A stretch of 64,000 nt of DNA. Origin: Aristaeella lactis. Lineage in GTDB: Bacteria; Bacillota; Clostridia; Christensenellales; Aristaeellaceae. The position numbers were made by a program, and so were the translations under genes. This document shows, piece after piece, positions 8,635 through 17,035 of the stretch (position 1 is the stretch's first letter; the number at the start of each line of letters is the position of its first letter). The stretch spans positions 1,550,001 through 1,614,000 of the forward strand of contig NZ_CP069421.1 of NCBI RefSeq assembly GCF_018118585.1. Reading direction: 5' to 3'. The notes beneath the pieces are model-generated. The model was not told where the DNA came from. It saw only the letters and a list, made by a program, of their open reading frames with translations, and made no database searches.

Positions 8635-10194
8635 TCAGTTTCCTTTTTTGATCCGGACAGGATGCCTGCCCGCTTTTGTTTCCTGTTTCCCGTATCCGTT
8701 CTTCCCGCCGTAGTAGTAGGAATAGCCGCTTTTGCCAATCCGGCTCACAGCAGTCTTATTCAGGATGCATCCCAGCACCGGTGTTCCCGTCCGGCGGAGC
8801 AGCCGGACCGCTTCCTTCAGGGCCTTCCCGTGGGTCCTGTTGTATTCGAGCACCAGGAGGCTTCCGTCGCACCGGCGGGATATTTCAGCCGCGTCAACCA
8901 CCACGCCCAGGGGCGGAGTATCCACGATCACAAAATCATAATCCCTGCCGACCGTTGCCATCAGACTGTCAAACTCCGCCGATGTCAGAAGCGCCAGGGG
9001 CGTTTTGATACTGGCGCCGTCAGGCAGCAGGTCCAGCCCCGGGATGTTTGTATGATAGATGGCGTCCTCCAGCGCGCACTGGCCCGACAGCAGGTGTGCC
9101 AGTCCGGTAGGCTGACCGCCGAAATGAATATCATATTTCTCCTTCATCACCGACAGGCGCAGGTCAGCGTCGATCAGCAGGACACGCGCGCCGCGGCGGG
9201 TCATGCCGATGGCGATCTGGATGGTGGCAAAGGTTTTCCCTTCATTGGCACCGCAGCTGCTGACCAGTACCCGCTTCAGGTTTTTGCCTGTAAACGACAT
9301 GCTCGAGCAGACGGCGTTGATGGCTTCTTCGCCGGCGTAATCCAGCTTCAGGTTTCCGCGGAATACCGCCTGGTGTTTCCCGTCAGCAAACGCCGGATTC
9401 CGCGGCATGTCCGCGCCCAGTTCTGCCGCGTTCCGCTCCATGTTCTGGCGGGTTACAGCGCCGAACACGGGCAGGTCCACCGCCTTTGTGATGTCTTCCC
9501 CGGACCGGATCCGGTCATCCAGGAGAATGATAAACAGGAAGATCAGCATGATCCCCAACCCGCCGAGCACCGCGCCTTTCGCAATCGTGGCATTCACGTT
9601 GGGATAGATGGGTTTGATCGGCGTCCGGGCTTTTTCAAGGATCTGCGGCTTGCGCAGTTCCATCTTGTTGGCTATATAATCCTGAACCACTTCAGCGTAA
9701 GTGTCCGCCAGCAGTTTTGCCTCTTCGGGAACAGATGATTTGACGTAGATGTAAAGCAGGTGGGATCCGCTGGGGTTGCTGACTGAAACCATTTTTTCCA
9801 GCTGTGAATAGCTGTAGTCCAGGTCCAGCCTTTCATCCACCATCTCATGGACATGCCAGATTTTGAACACTTCCTGGTAGTCTGTAGCCAGTGTGGAACC
9901 CAGCTGCAGGTCTGAAAGGGAAATCGTCGTATCTGATCCTGCGATATAGATCTTGGAGGTTGCCTGGTAAACAGGAGTCACAAGGCGTGTCACGTAAAAC
10001 CAGGCGATAAGCGCTCCGATCAGCGCCGCCAGGACGATCCAGTGAATCTTCTCCAGCAGGCGGAACAGCACAGAGACCCAATCTATTCCGGAATAGTACT
10101 CCTGGGCGGGCCCTTCGGCTGCCGGGGCTGTATTCCGTACAGAAATGCCGGTCATTTCTTCCGTCAGTCCTGTGATCTTCTCTTTATTCTTCAT
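8635..10194 (-). CDS. Wzz-type chain-length domain fused to a CpsD/CapB-type tyrosine autokinase
   Basis: A 519-residue fusion. Residues about 40-215 form the Wzz part: two membrane helices (IVLAALIGALIAWFYV and AVLGGLGIMLIFLFIILL) around an extracellular loop. The BY-kinase follows with a P-loop SSCGANEGKT, a Walker A' motif VLLIDADLR and Walker B FVIVDTPPLG. The C-terminus has the tyrosine cluster GYSYYYGGKNGYGK used for autophosphorylation. The ATG at 10194 is chosen because AGGAGAG lies 8 bases upstream; the frame continues to 10230 without a ribosome binding site. It controls EPS chain length and export through cycles of tyrosine phosphorylation. No separate CpsB phosphatase is in view. 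Confidence 0.9.
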   Translation of the reverse strand: MKNKEKITGLTEEMTGISVRNTAPAAEGPAQEYYSGIDWVSVLFRLLEKIHWIVLAALIGALIAWFYVTRLVTPVYQATSKIYIAGSDTTISLSDLQLGSTLATDYQEVFKIWHVHEMVDERLDLDYSYSQLEKMVSVSNPSGSHLLYIYVKSSVPEEAKLLADTYAEVVQDYIANKMELRKPQILEKARTPIKPIYPNVNATIAKGAVLGGLGIMLIFLFIILLDDRIRSGEDITKAVDLPVFGAVTRQNMERNAAELGADMPRNPAFADGKHQAVFRGNLKLDYAGEEAINAVCSSMSFTGKNLKRVLVSSCGANEGKTFATIQIAIGMTRRGARVLLIDADLRLSVMKEKYDIHFGGQPTGLAHLLSGQCALEDAIYHTNIPGLDLLPDGASIKTPLALLTSAEFDSLMATVGRDYDFVIVDTPPLGVVVDAAEISRRCDGSLLVLEYNRTHGKALKEAVRLLRRTGTPVLGCILNKTAVSRIGKSGYSYYYGGKNGYGKQETKAGRHPVRIKKGN

Positions 10195-10241
10195 CAGTTT
10201 TCTCTCCTGGTTTATCAAGCTATCTGACACTCTGTTTCTTT

Positions 10242-10745
10242 TTATTTACTTTCCGGTTCCACTATTTCATATTCAACCCAGGTCTTCACCAGCTGCCGGG
10301 CGAAGGGAATCTCAATCTGCATCCGCGAAAGCCGCCGTTCCACCTTCAGGATCCTGGCGGTTACACCGCTGAACGCACCTCCGGTCATCCGGATCATCTG
10401 TCCTTCCCGGTAAACCGGCGTTTTTCCGATCACGCCGTCCTTTTCCAGCAGCATCATCGCAAACTGTTCGTCCGGTCCGGTCAGCTCATATTCTCCCGCT
10501 GTACTCGACAGGCACCGGATTACTCCCTGCACGGAATGCAGCAGTGAAATGTCCGCTTTATCCTCATAATAGAGGAAAACATATCCCGGCATCAGGTCAT
10601 TGACCCGGTCTCTTGTCCCGCCGCCTTTAGCCCAGGTATGCTGAATCTGTTTCGGACATAATGCCCTGCAGCCGGTCATTTCGCTGACTGCCCGGGAAAT
10701 GTAACCGGTCTTGTTCGTTTCACAAAATAGGCAGTAAGTAAACAT
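10242..10745 (-). CDS. loaP: NusG-paralogue transcription antiterminator (LoaP/RfaH type)
   Basis: A 167-residue protein with an N-terminal NGN domain (MFTYCLFCETNKTGYISRAV, then the diagnostic DLMPGYVFLYY near residue 60) and a C-terminal KOW domain (MIRMTGGAFSGVTARILKVE). Specialised NusG paralogues bind RNA polymerase and a leader RNA to let it read through terminators in long biosynthetic operons. This one is the first gene of an EPS operon at least 10.7 kb long, as expected for LoaP. The ATG at 10745 has AAAGGAAAT directly upstream; in-frame ATGs further up lack this. The orthology to LoaP rather than another NusG paralogue is inferred from context. Confidence 0.85.
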   Translation of the reverse strand: MFTYCLFCETNKTGYISRAVSEMTGCRALCPKQIQHTWAKGGGTRDRVNDLMPGYVFLYYEDKADISLLHSVQGVIRCLSSTAGEYELTGPDEQFAMMLLEKDGVIGKTPVYREGQMIRMTGGAFSGVTARILKVERRLSRMQIEIPFARQLVKTWVEYEIVEPESK

Positions 10746-10773
10746 ATTTCCTTTCATGGCATAGCTCCGCCGC

Positions 10774-10798
10774 GCGGCCTGAAATTTCAGGCTGCCGC
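10774..10798 (-). promoter_or_regulatory. Leader hairpin upstream of loaP
   Basis: The palindrome CCTGAAATTTCAGG (10778-10791) lies inside an outer GCGG/CCGC stem, with a three-base bulge on one side. It is in the transcribed leader, about 30 bases before the loaP start, and has no following T-run, so it is not a terminator. LoaP is known to recognise a hairpin in its operon leader; this is the only strong candidate here. Function is inferred. Confidence 0.5.
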
Positions 10799-10931
10799 AC
10801 AAAAAACTGTGACAGAATGCTTCCGCGGTCCAGCAAGCGTCATTGGTCCCGTTTCAGCACTCTTTTGCGGGTTTCTGATTTCTCATTACAAATTTTCGAT
10901 TATCACATTATGCTATGATAATTGACAACCC

Positions 10932-10960
10932 ATTATACCCAAAAAACGATGATATTACAA
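10932..10960 (-). promoter_or_regulatory. Sigma-A-type promoter of the EPS operon (proximal)
   Basis: On the minus strand TTGTAA and a perfect TATAAT are separated by exactly 17 bases. Transcription would begin near 10925, leaving a leader of about 180 nt before loaP. Confidence 0.7.
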
Positions 10961-11109
10961 TAAAATTAGTGTATTCTTTCGAATACACTGCTTGAAAAAT
11001 ATAGGTTTTTACAGTTTTTGTCCGTTCTTTTTATTCATTAATTTCAGTCATCAGATTAATAGTTACATATTTTCATTTCATTCAGCATGTCTTGGTTACA
11101 TGATTTCAC

Positions 11110-11138
11110 ATTATATACATCCTCATGTAAAAAATCAA
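11110..11138 (-). promoter_or_regulatory. Second sigma-A-type promoter of the EPS operon (distal)
   Basis: On the minus strand TTGATT and TATAAT are 17 bases apart. It would give a leader of about 355 nt that includes the proximal promoter. The whole interval 10803-11159 is AT-rich and I see no gene in it, and no convincing terminator for the beta-galactosidase transcript. Confidence 0.6.
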
Positions 11139-11159
11139 ACATAAATTTCGTTTTTCTTC

Positions 11160-14141
11160 CTAAACAGTTTCTCCGAAAACATCGTCCGCGTGCACGCTTT
11201 CTTTTCTGATCAGAAAGGAAAAATGATAGTCTCTCGTCATGGGATACTGGTATGGAGCCCCGGCAATCGGTCCGCAGCTTCCGCTTCCGATCCCGGCCTG
11301 GAACATGGAAACAGCCGCATAGGTACCGCTGCGAACGGCATCCTCCCTGTGACGCATCGGGATCAGTTCCCTGTCGGAATAGGGTTTGATCCCCAGTTCG
11401 AACGCGTTTTCAACCGCCTCAAATATGTATGCCTTCCGCCCATCCGAGAGCGCGGCAAGTCTCGTGTCTGCCCGGTTTCCGGATTCCTGCGGGCGGATAT
11501 AAGGCTCAACCATATCAGACACGCGGCATTCCACATGTGCAACAGGTGCATGCTCCTTCATATCAGCATAGCTCTCACTGCTGCGGCCGTAGTAGGATAC
11601 CAGGTCATATGCTTCTTCCAGGCGGAACGCCTTGGCATATCGGGGGAGCAGTGCCCTGCCCCTCACCGGATGGAGCGTACACCGGACAAGGACGCCCTCT
11701 TCTGTGCCGATATAGGCTGTTGTTTCCTCAAAGCGCAGCTTTCCGCAGGCAAGCTCCTTCCTGACCTCGATCCGTCCGTCTTCCCTGTCGATGCCGGTAA
11801 TCTTCTCCTCTGTGTGATAGAATTGCTGAACATTCAGGGCCTGTGGAATCATTCCCAGAAGCGGCGCGTCATTGTCCGTAGCCGCCCGGTAAAGCAGTGT
11901 ATCCTCCTGCGCTGAGTTCAGCACGCCGAATGAAACACGGCCCTGTTCATCCACGGCAAAATCCTTTGGAAGCGCTGCTCTTTTCAGCTCACCGGCTTTT
12001 CGGAAGCACTCGTTCAGAATAAGCTGCTCAACGGACGCAGTCCTTCCTGTGAGCGTATCCACCGTCTCTGTATCGATGAAAAAGTCGGTTTCGCTGTCAT
12101 GCTCCGGCAGCGGAATGGAAATAACTGTTTTGCTGAGAGGGGGCACGGAATAAGCTTCTTCGTGGAAGATCGCTCCGTCCGCAGAGAAACGCAGCAGATA
12201 CCTGCTTCCGTCAGAAAAAGCGGTTGTATTGAAGACCTCAAAGCGGTTCTGCCCGCAATAGCTGACCCGGATCGGCCGGTAAACGAACCGGATATGCTTC
12301 GCGCCGGAAGACGGTGTCCTGTCCGGGAAAAAGAGCCCGTCGACGCAGAAATTCCCGTCGTGCATATACTCGCCGTGATCGCCGCCGTATGTATAGCTCC
12401 CGTCCCCGTGCCGAACCGCGTGGTCATTCATCTCCCACACGCAGCCTCCCAGCAGGTTGTCATAGGCATAGATCTCTTTCCAGTAGTTCTCCGCGCTGCC
12501 CGGACCAAGTCCCATGGCATGGGCATACTCGCAAAGGAAATACGGCCTGTCCAGAAACGCGCGCTGTTTATGCGTGCCCTCCCCGATCCTGTGCAGGTCT
12601 TCAGACGGAGGATACATCTGGCTTGCCACATCGTAAGCGATCTTTTTGGAGTGTACCGCTCCTTCATAATGAATCGGGAGTCCGGAACGGGATTTGAGGA
12701 AAGCCGCCATCTCATCCTGGCAGGCATATCCGCCGGATTCGTTTCCCAGGCTCCACATGATAATGGAAGGATGGTTTTTGTCCCGTTCGAACATCTGTTC
12801 AGCCCGTTTTACATAGTGTGATGCCCATTTACGGTCTTTGCTGATCCGGCTGAAGTCGGGCGGAAATGTCATTGTCTGGGCGCCGTGCGTCTCAATGTCC
12901 GCCTCGTCGATGATGTAAAGTCCCAGTTCGTCCGCCAGTTCCAGAAGCAGCGGATCCGGCGGATAGTGGGACGTTCGGATAGTGTTAATGTTATATTCCT
13001 TGCACAGCTCAGCGTCCCTCACGATCTCTGCTGCGGTCATCGTATAGCCGGCATCTGGCGTGGTATCGTGATGGTTGACTCCCTTGAGCTTCAGCAGATG
13101 ACCGTTCAGCTTAAAGAGATTTCCCTCAATGCTGACGCGCCTGAATCCCACCTTTGTGCTGACCGCGCAGCTTTCAGTTTCCAGCAGCAGCTCGTAAAGA
13201 ACGGGATATTCGGCGTTCCACTCCACGGGCTCAAGGCCTTCAAAGCTGACTGCGCCGGACTCTTCCCCGCTGATCGCAAGCGTCGCTTCTTTTTCAATAC
13301 CCGGACCTTTCAGCGAGATCCGGCAGGATGCGCTGCCAATGCCCTGCACCCTGATCTCTGCGCGATACCTTCCCTGGGTATAATAAGGAGTGAAAGAGAA
13401 ATCGAAAATATCGGTTTCATCGCAGAGGAACAAAAGAACGTCCCGGAAAATACCGTTATTCCGGAACATATCCTGGCACTCCAGGTATGTTCCGGTGCAC
13501 CAGCGGTGGACAACACAGACAAGCTCATTCGCGCCCTCCGTAAGGAAGGGGATCAGGTCGAACTCACAGGTGTTGTGGCTCCCTTCGGAATAGCCGACAT
13601 AAGAGCCATTCAGGTACAGGTCAATGCAGCTGGCCACGCCCAGGAAAGAAATAATAGCTTTCCCGGGCTTGTCCGTTATATGGATAAAACGGCGGTACAC
13701 ACCGACAGAATTGTACTCATCTTCCGGCGTGATCCAATGCAGTCCCGGTTTGACGTCTGCACCCGTCGTGAAGAAAATCCTGCCTGCTTTTTCAGTCGTG
13801 GGGATCACAGGCGGCCTGAACGGAAACTGGTATCTGGTATTTAGATAGAACGGCTTTGCATAACCGGTAAACTGCCAGCAGGACGGCACCTGTACCCGGT
13901 CAAACGCCAGATCGTCCGTATCCAGCACTGCGGGCAGTTCCTTCGGATCCCGGATAAAGCAGAAATCCCATTCGCCGTTCAGCACTTCAACCTTGTCAGA
14001 GCGGTATCTCTTTTCCCTGGTCTCAATTCCCTCCATCCGTTCCTTACGGCTGAAGGGGATAAAATAGCTTCTGGATGGCAGGGTATTGTCCTGAATCATA
14101 TCAAAGTTATGATAATTCTCAGTGTTCAATACATATTTCAT
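11160..14141 (-). CDS. lacZ: Beta-galactosidase, glycoside hydrolase family 2
   Basis: A 993-residue LacZ-type enzyme. The sugar-binding and jelly-roll domain holds VPSCWQFTGYAKPFYLN near residue 105. The TIM-barrel domain has RTSHYPPDPLLLELADELG near residue 390, the acid/base glutamate in IIMWSLGNESGG near residue 465 and the nucleophile glutamate in YFLCEYAHAMG near residue 540. The C-terminal small-chain domain follows. There is no signal peptide, so it hydrolyses imported galactosides in the cytoplasm. The ATG at 14141 has GGAGG 8 bases upstream; the open frame further up is not needed. It is the last gene after the exporter pair and the esterase-like gene, probably co-transcribed with them. 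Confidence 0.92.
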   Translation of the reverse strand: MKYVLNTENYHNFDMIQDNTLPSRSYFIPFSRKERMEGIETREKRYRSDKVEVLNGEWDFCFIRDPKELPAVLDTDDLAFDRVQVPSCWQFTGYAKPFYLNTRYQFPFRPPVIPTTEKAGRIFFTTGADVKPGLHWITPEDEYNSVGVYRRFIHITDKPGKAIISFLGVASCIDLYLNGSYVGYSEGSHNTCEFDLIPFLTEGANELVCVVHRWCTGTYLECQDMFRNNGIFRDVLLFLCDETDIFDFSFTPYYTQGRYRAEIRVQGIGSASCRISLKGPGIEKEATLAISGEESGAVSFEGLEPVEWNAEYPVLYELLLETESCAVSTKVGFRRVSIEGNLFKLNGHLLKLKGVNHHDTTPDAGYTMTAAEIVRDAELCKEYNINTIRTSHYPPDPLLLELADELGLYIIDEADIETHGAQTMTFPPDFSRISKDRKWASHYVKRAEQMFERDKNHPSIIMWSLGNESGGYACQDEMAAFLKSRSGLPIHYEGAVHSKKIAYDVASQMYPPSEDLHRIGEGTHKQRAFLDRPYFLCEYAHAMGLGPGSAENYWKEIYAYDNLLGGCVWEMNDHAVRHGDGSYTYGGDHGEYMHDGNFCVDGLFFPDRTPSSGAKHIRFVYRPIRVSYCGQNRFEVFNTTAFSDGSRYLLRFSADGAIFHEEAYSVPPLSKTVISIPLPEHDSETDFFIDTETVDTLTGRTASVEQLILNECFRKAGELKRAALPKDFAVDEQGRVSFGVLNSAQEDTLLYRAATDNDAPLLGMIPQALNVQQFYHTEEKITGIDREDGRIEVRKELACGKLRFEETTAYIGTEEGVLVRCTLHPVRGRALLPRYAKAFRLEEAYDLVSYYGRSSESYADMKEHAPVAHVECRVSDMVEPYIRPQESGNRADTRLAALSDGRKAYIFEAVENAFELGIKPYSDRELIPMRHREDAVRSGTYAAVSMFQAGIGSGSCGPIAGAPYQYPMTRDYHFSFLIRKESVHADDVFGETV

Positions 14142-14167
14142 GTTCCGGTCCTCCGCCTTGATGGTGC

Positions 14168-15301
14168 TCAGGTCAGCAGATCCCTGCCGATCTGCGTGGT
14201 TTTCCCGTCGATCACGTTCCGGACCCACTGCAGACCGGTGCATCCTTCGCGCTCAAAGCGCATGAACTCGGGAATCCAGAGGCAGCAGTGGGAAGTCGCC
14301 CCGTTGGACTCAACCGGCCGCCCTTTGATATCGTTGAAGTTGTAATTGTACAGGAAATAGCTGATGTCGGGAATGGAAGCGGACAGGCGGTTCACCGTAC
14401 CACAGATGATGCGCTCCATGCGTTCCCCGGCCTCCGGAGGCCAGCCCATCTCTTTTTTCGTGTCGATAAAATTCTGGTACCGCATCAGGACGCCGTCACG
14501 CAGGGAGATCACATAGCCGATCTTTACCCTTCCCTTTTGATGCGCGTAAAGATACTCCAGCCCGTCAGCCACCGGATCGTCGCTATGAAGCGCCGCGCTG
14601 ATGGATTCAGGCACCTGCCAGAGTGTTTTAGCACATTCCTTCAGATCCAGATCGATCGCAGCTCCGTCCACAATGCAGGTACAGTCCCTGCAGTCGGGAA
14701 AGCGTTCCAGAACATCATTTCCCACAAGAGCCGTACCGAAGCCGCCCGCGCTGCTGCCCAGCACAACCAGCTTCTCCGGATGCGGGCAAAACTGCCTGGC
14801 GAAATCAATGCACAGATGCAGATTGATATTCCCGTGAGCGTAGAAGGTTCGTTCCTTCCCTTCCGTATCAGTATAGGTAAACGTTCCTGTCCCTCCGTGG
14901 AAATCGCCGGTGGCATAGGGTACACACAGGAGGCTCCAGCCGTAAAAGGGACTCTTTTTGCACTTCTCGTGGAACATGCTCAGCCGGGTATAGGCATCCT
15001 TGCTGGGTTTGCACCAGCTGTCATAAAAGGTTGGATTGTTCTCATCGAATGTATCACCGGATGGGCGTGCTGCCGTGTATTTGTCAAAGGCAAAGCCGCC
15101 GCCGTCAAGCATAATGAGCAGCTTGTTTTCCCGGCCCATACGAAACAACCCGTGATAGCGGCTGCCGTCGCTGCAGACAGCGCCCTCCGGATAGAACCTG
15201 AAGAGATGATCCGGCCTGGCCGTTCCGTCATAGTCATCCACCTTCTGATACCGCTTCATATCGTGCAGCAGGCAAATCCATTCCAGATATTTGAATATCA
15301 T
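14168..15301 (-). CDS. Pectin-acetylesterase-like alpha/beta hydrolase
   Basis: A 377-residue protein with the features of the pectinacetylesterase family. These are an oxyanion-hole stretch LLIMLDGGGFAFD near residue 78, the nucleophile serine in VVLGSSAGGFGTAL near residue 182, IVDGAAIDLD near residue 208 and a late histidine in GATSHCCLW near residue 342. No signal peptide is seen. The family deacetylates plant polysaccharides, so a role in removing acetyl groups from imported oligosaccharides before beta-galactosidase acts is plausible. GAGGGGAG precedes the ATG. It lies 12 bases after the ABC exporter and 26 bases before lacZ. Confidence 0.75.
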   Translation of the reverse strand: MIFKYLEWICLLHDMKRYQKVDDYDGTARPDHLFRFYPEGAVCSDGSRYHGLFRMGRENKLLIMLDGGGFAFDKYTAARPSGDTFDENNPTFYDSWCKPSKDAYTRLSMFHEKCKKSPFYGWSLLCVPYATGDFHGGTGTFTYTDTEGKERTFYAHGNINLHLCIDFARQFCPHPEKLVVLGSSAGGFGTALVGNDVLERFPDCRDCTCIVDGAAIDLDLKECAKTLWQVPESISAALHSDDPVADGLEYLYAHQKGRVKIGYVISLRDGVLMRYQNFIDTKKEMGWPPEAGERMERIICGTVNRLSASIPDISYFLYNYNFNDIKGRPVESNGATSHCCLWIPEFMRFEREGCTGLQWVRNVIDGKTTQIGRDLLT

Positions 15302-15313
15302 ATGCTTCTCCCC

Positions 15314-17035
15314 TCACTGTCCGGCAAATGCCCTGAAAAAGTCATTTCTGGTCTTTAATTCGTCAACGGTTCCCTCATCCTCAACGGTTCCGTTACGCAT
15401 CACGATCACATGATGTGCTTCAGCTACCGTACGATAGTTGTGCGCCACGATGATGGCTGTTCTGCCCTGTATAAGGGCCCGGATGCCTGTCCTGATCTTT
15501 TCCTCTGTCACAGGGTCCAGATTGGCAGTGGCTTCGTCCAGGATCAGATAGTCCGGATTCTTCAGCATAGCCCTGGCAATGGCAATACGCTGCTGTTCGC
15601 CTCCGGAGAGTTTTTCTCCGTTGAAGCCGACGTTGAAGTCGAGTCCTCCCTCATGGGAGGCGATCAGATCCTCCAGGCAGGCCAGGGAAATAACAGCCCC
15701 CAGTTCCTCCTCCTTAACATCCCTGACGCCATAGCAGATATTGTCACGGATGCTCCCTTCAAAAAGGCCGGCGTTCTGGCTGACGACGCCGAAGCGGTCA
15801 CGCCAGGCACGCAGGGACACCTCGTTTCCGGCCTCACCGATCCGGATGTTTCCGCCGTAATCCGGATACAGGCGGTTCAGCAGACGCAGTACTGTCGTTT
15901 TGCCGCTGCCGTTCGGGCCGACAATGGCTGTAATCTTTCCTTTGGGGATATGCGTACTGATGCTGTGGATGACTTCCCTGTCGTTGTAGCCAAAGGAGAC
16001 CTTATCCATGCACAGGTCCCCGGCTGCCGTAAACTCACTTTGCCCCCGGTCAGGATCTTCCTCCTGCTCCTCCAGGATGGAGACGATCTTTTTGCTGCCG
16101 CCCTTTGTAGCCGAGAACACGGATGGGAACTGTGCGAAGAACTGAAACACCAGCACCAGGTTGTTGCCGTAAGCGTAGAACGCTGCCAGCGTCGCACCGG
16201 ATTGAACGCGGCTGCTCCGGATAAGCATGCTGCCAATCAGAAAAGCAACGGTAAACAGAACGAAGATCAGAAAGGTCTGGCCGAACTGCACAAGGGTATT
16301 GGCCATGGCGTTATATTTGTCCGCCTCGTAGCGTTCCTCAATACAGCGAAGGCTGGCTGCATTCTCCTTTTCCTCGCTGTTCATGGCCTTGATGAAACGG
16401 ATTCTGCCGAAACGTTCTGCGAGAAAAGCGGTAAAAGCGGACAGTTTTCCGGCTACATATACAGCCCCCCGCTCACTGAAGCGGGCGGAGAAAAGCATAA
16501 TACCAATGGTGACGATAAAGCCGATGAGCAGATACGGCGTCAGTTCTGCAACAGCCGCCTCACCCGCCAGAACAATCGGAAGGAAAGCCAGCAGCGTAAA
16601 AATGAGCTGAAGCAGCTTAAAGGGCAGATAGGAATATTCAGGGTCTGAGGTGACACGGCTTAAGACCCGGTTGGGACTCTCCCGGTCATAGTAGCTGTAC
16701 GGAAGCCGCATGGTTTTCTTCCAGATCTTTTTCCGGACTCCTGCCGCCAGCTCCACAAAGCCGAGATCAGCCACCACGCTGGCGTAGGAAAACACATAGC
16801 CGAGGATACACATCAGCGCATAGGTGACAATGGGTGAAAAATCCTTGAATTTACCGACAGAGATCGCAGCCACAGTGTCAGCCTGCGATGCGACAATCAG
16901 TGTACCGACCAGGTACAGCAATGATCCGAGCAATGTACGGAGAACGGGCAGCTTAACGTCTTTATAGAGGGTCTTTAATGGTTTTTTCGTCCTGATTGTG
17001 ACGTTTTCCATCGCAAGACTGGACTTGTTCTTCAT
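15314..17035 (-). CDS. ABC exporter half-transporter, subunit 2
   Basis: A 573-residue type IV ABC exporter half. Six membrane segments fill residues about 25-290 (for instance LPVLRTLLGSLLYLVGTLIV). The nucleotide-binding domain has Walker A IVGPNGSGKTTVLRLL near residue 375, signature LSGGEQQRIAIARAML and Walker B YLILDEATANLD near residue 500. The start overlaps the stop of the upstream exporter gene in an ATGA arrangement, so the two are translated together and probably form a heterodimer. The substrate cannot be told; drug, peptide or lipid export are all possible. Confidence 0.88.
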   Translation of the reverse strand: MKNKSSLAMENVTIRTKKPLKTLYKDVKLPVLRTLLGSLLYLVGTLIVASQADTVAAISVGKFKDFSPIVTYALMCILGYVFSYASVVADLGFVELAAGVRKKIWKKTMRLPYSYYDRESPNRVLSRVTSDPEYSYLPFKLLQLIFTLLAFLPIVLAGEAAVAELTPYLLIGFIVTIGIMLFSARFSERGAVYVAGKLSAFTAFLAERFGRIRFIKAMNSEEKENAASLRCIEERYEADKYNAMANTLVQFGQTFLIFVLFTVAFLIGSMLIRSSRVQSGATLAAFYAYGNNLVLVFQFFAQFPSVFSATKGGSKKIVSILEEQEEDPDRGQSEFTAAGDLCMDKVSFGYNDREVIHSISTHIPKGKITAIVGPNGSGKTTVLRLLNRLYPDYGGNIRIGEAGNEVSLRAWRDRFGVVSQNAGLFEGSIRDNICYGVRDVKEEELGAVISLACLEDLIASHEGGLDFNVGFNGEKLSGGEQQRIAIARAMLKNPDYLILDEATANLDPVTEEKIRTGIRALIQGRTAIIVAHNYRTVAEAHHVIVMRNGTVEDEGTVDELKTRNDFFRAFAGQ

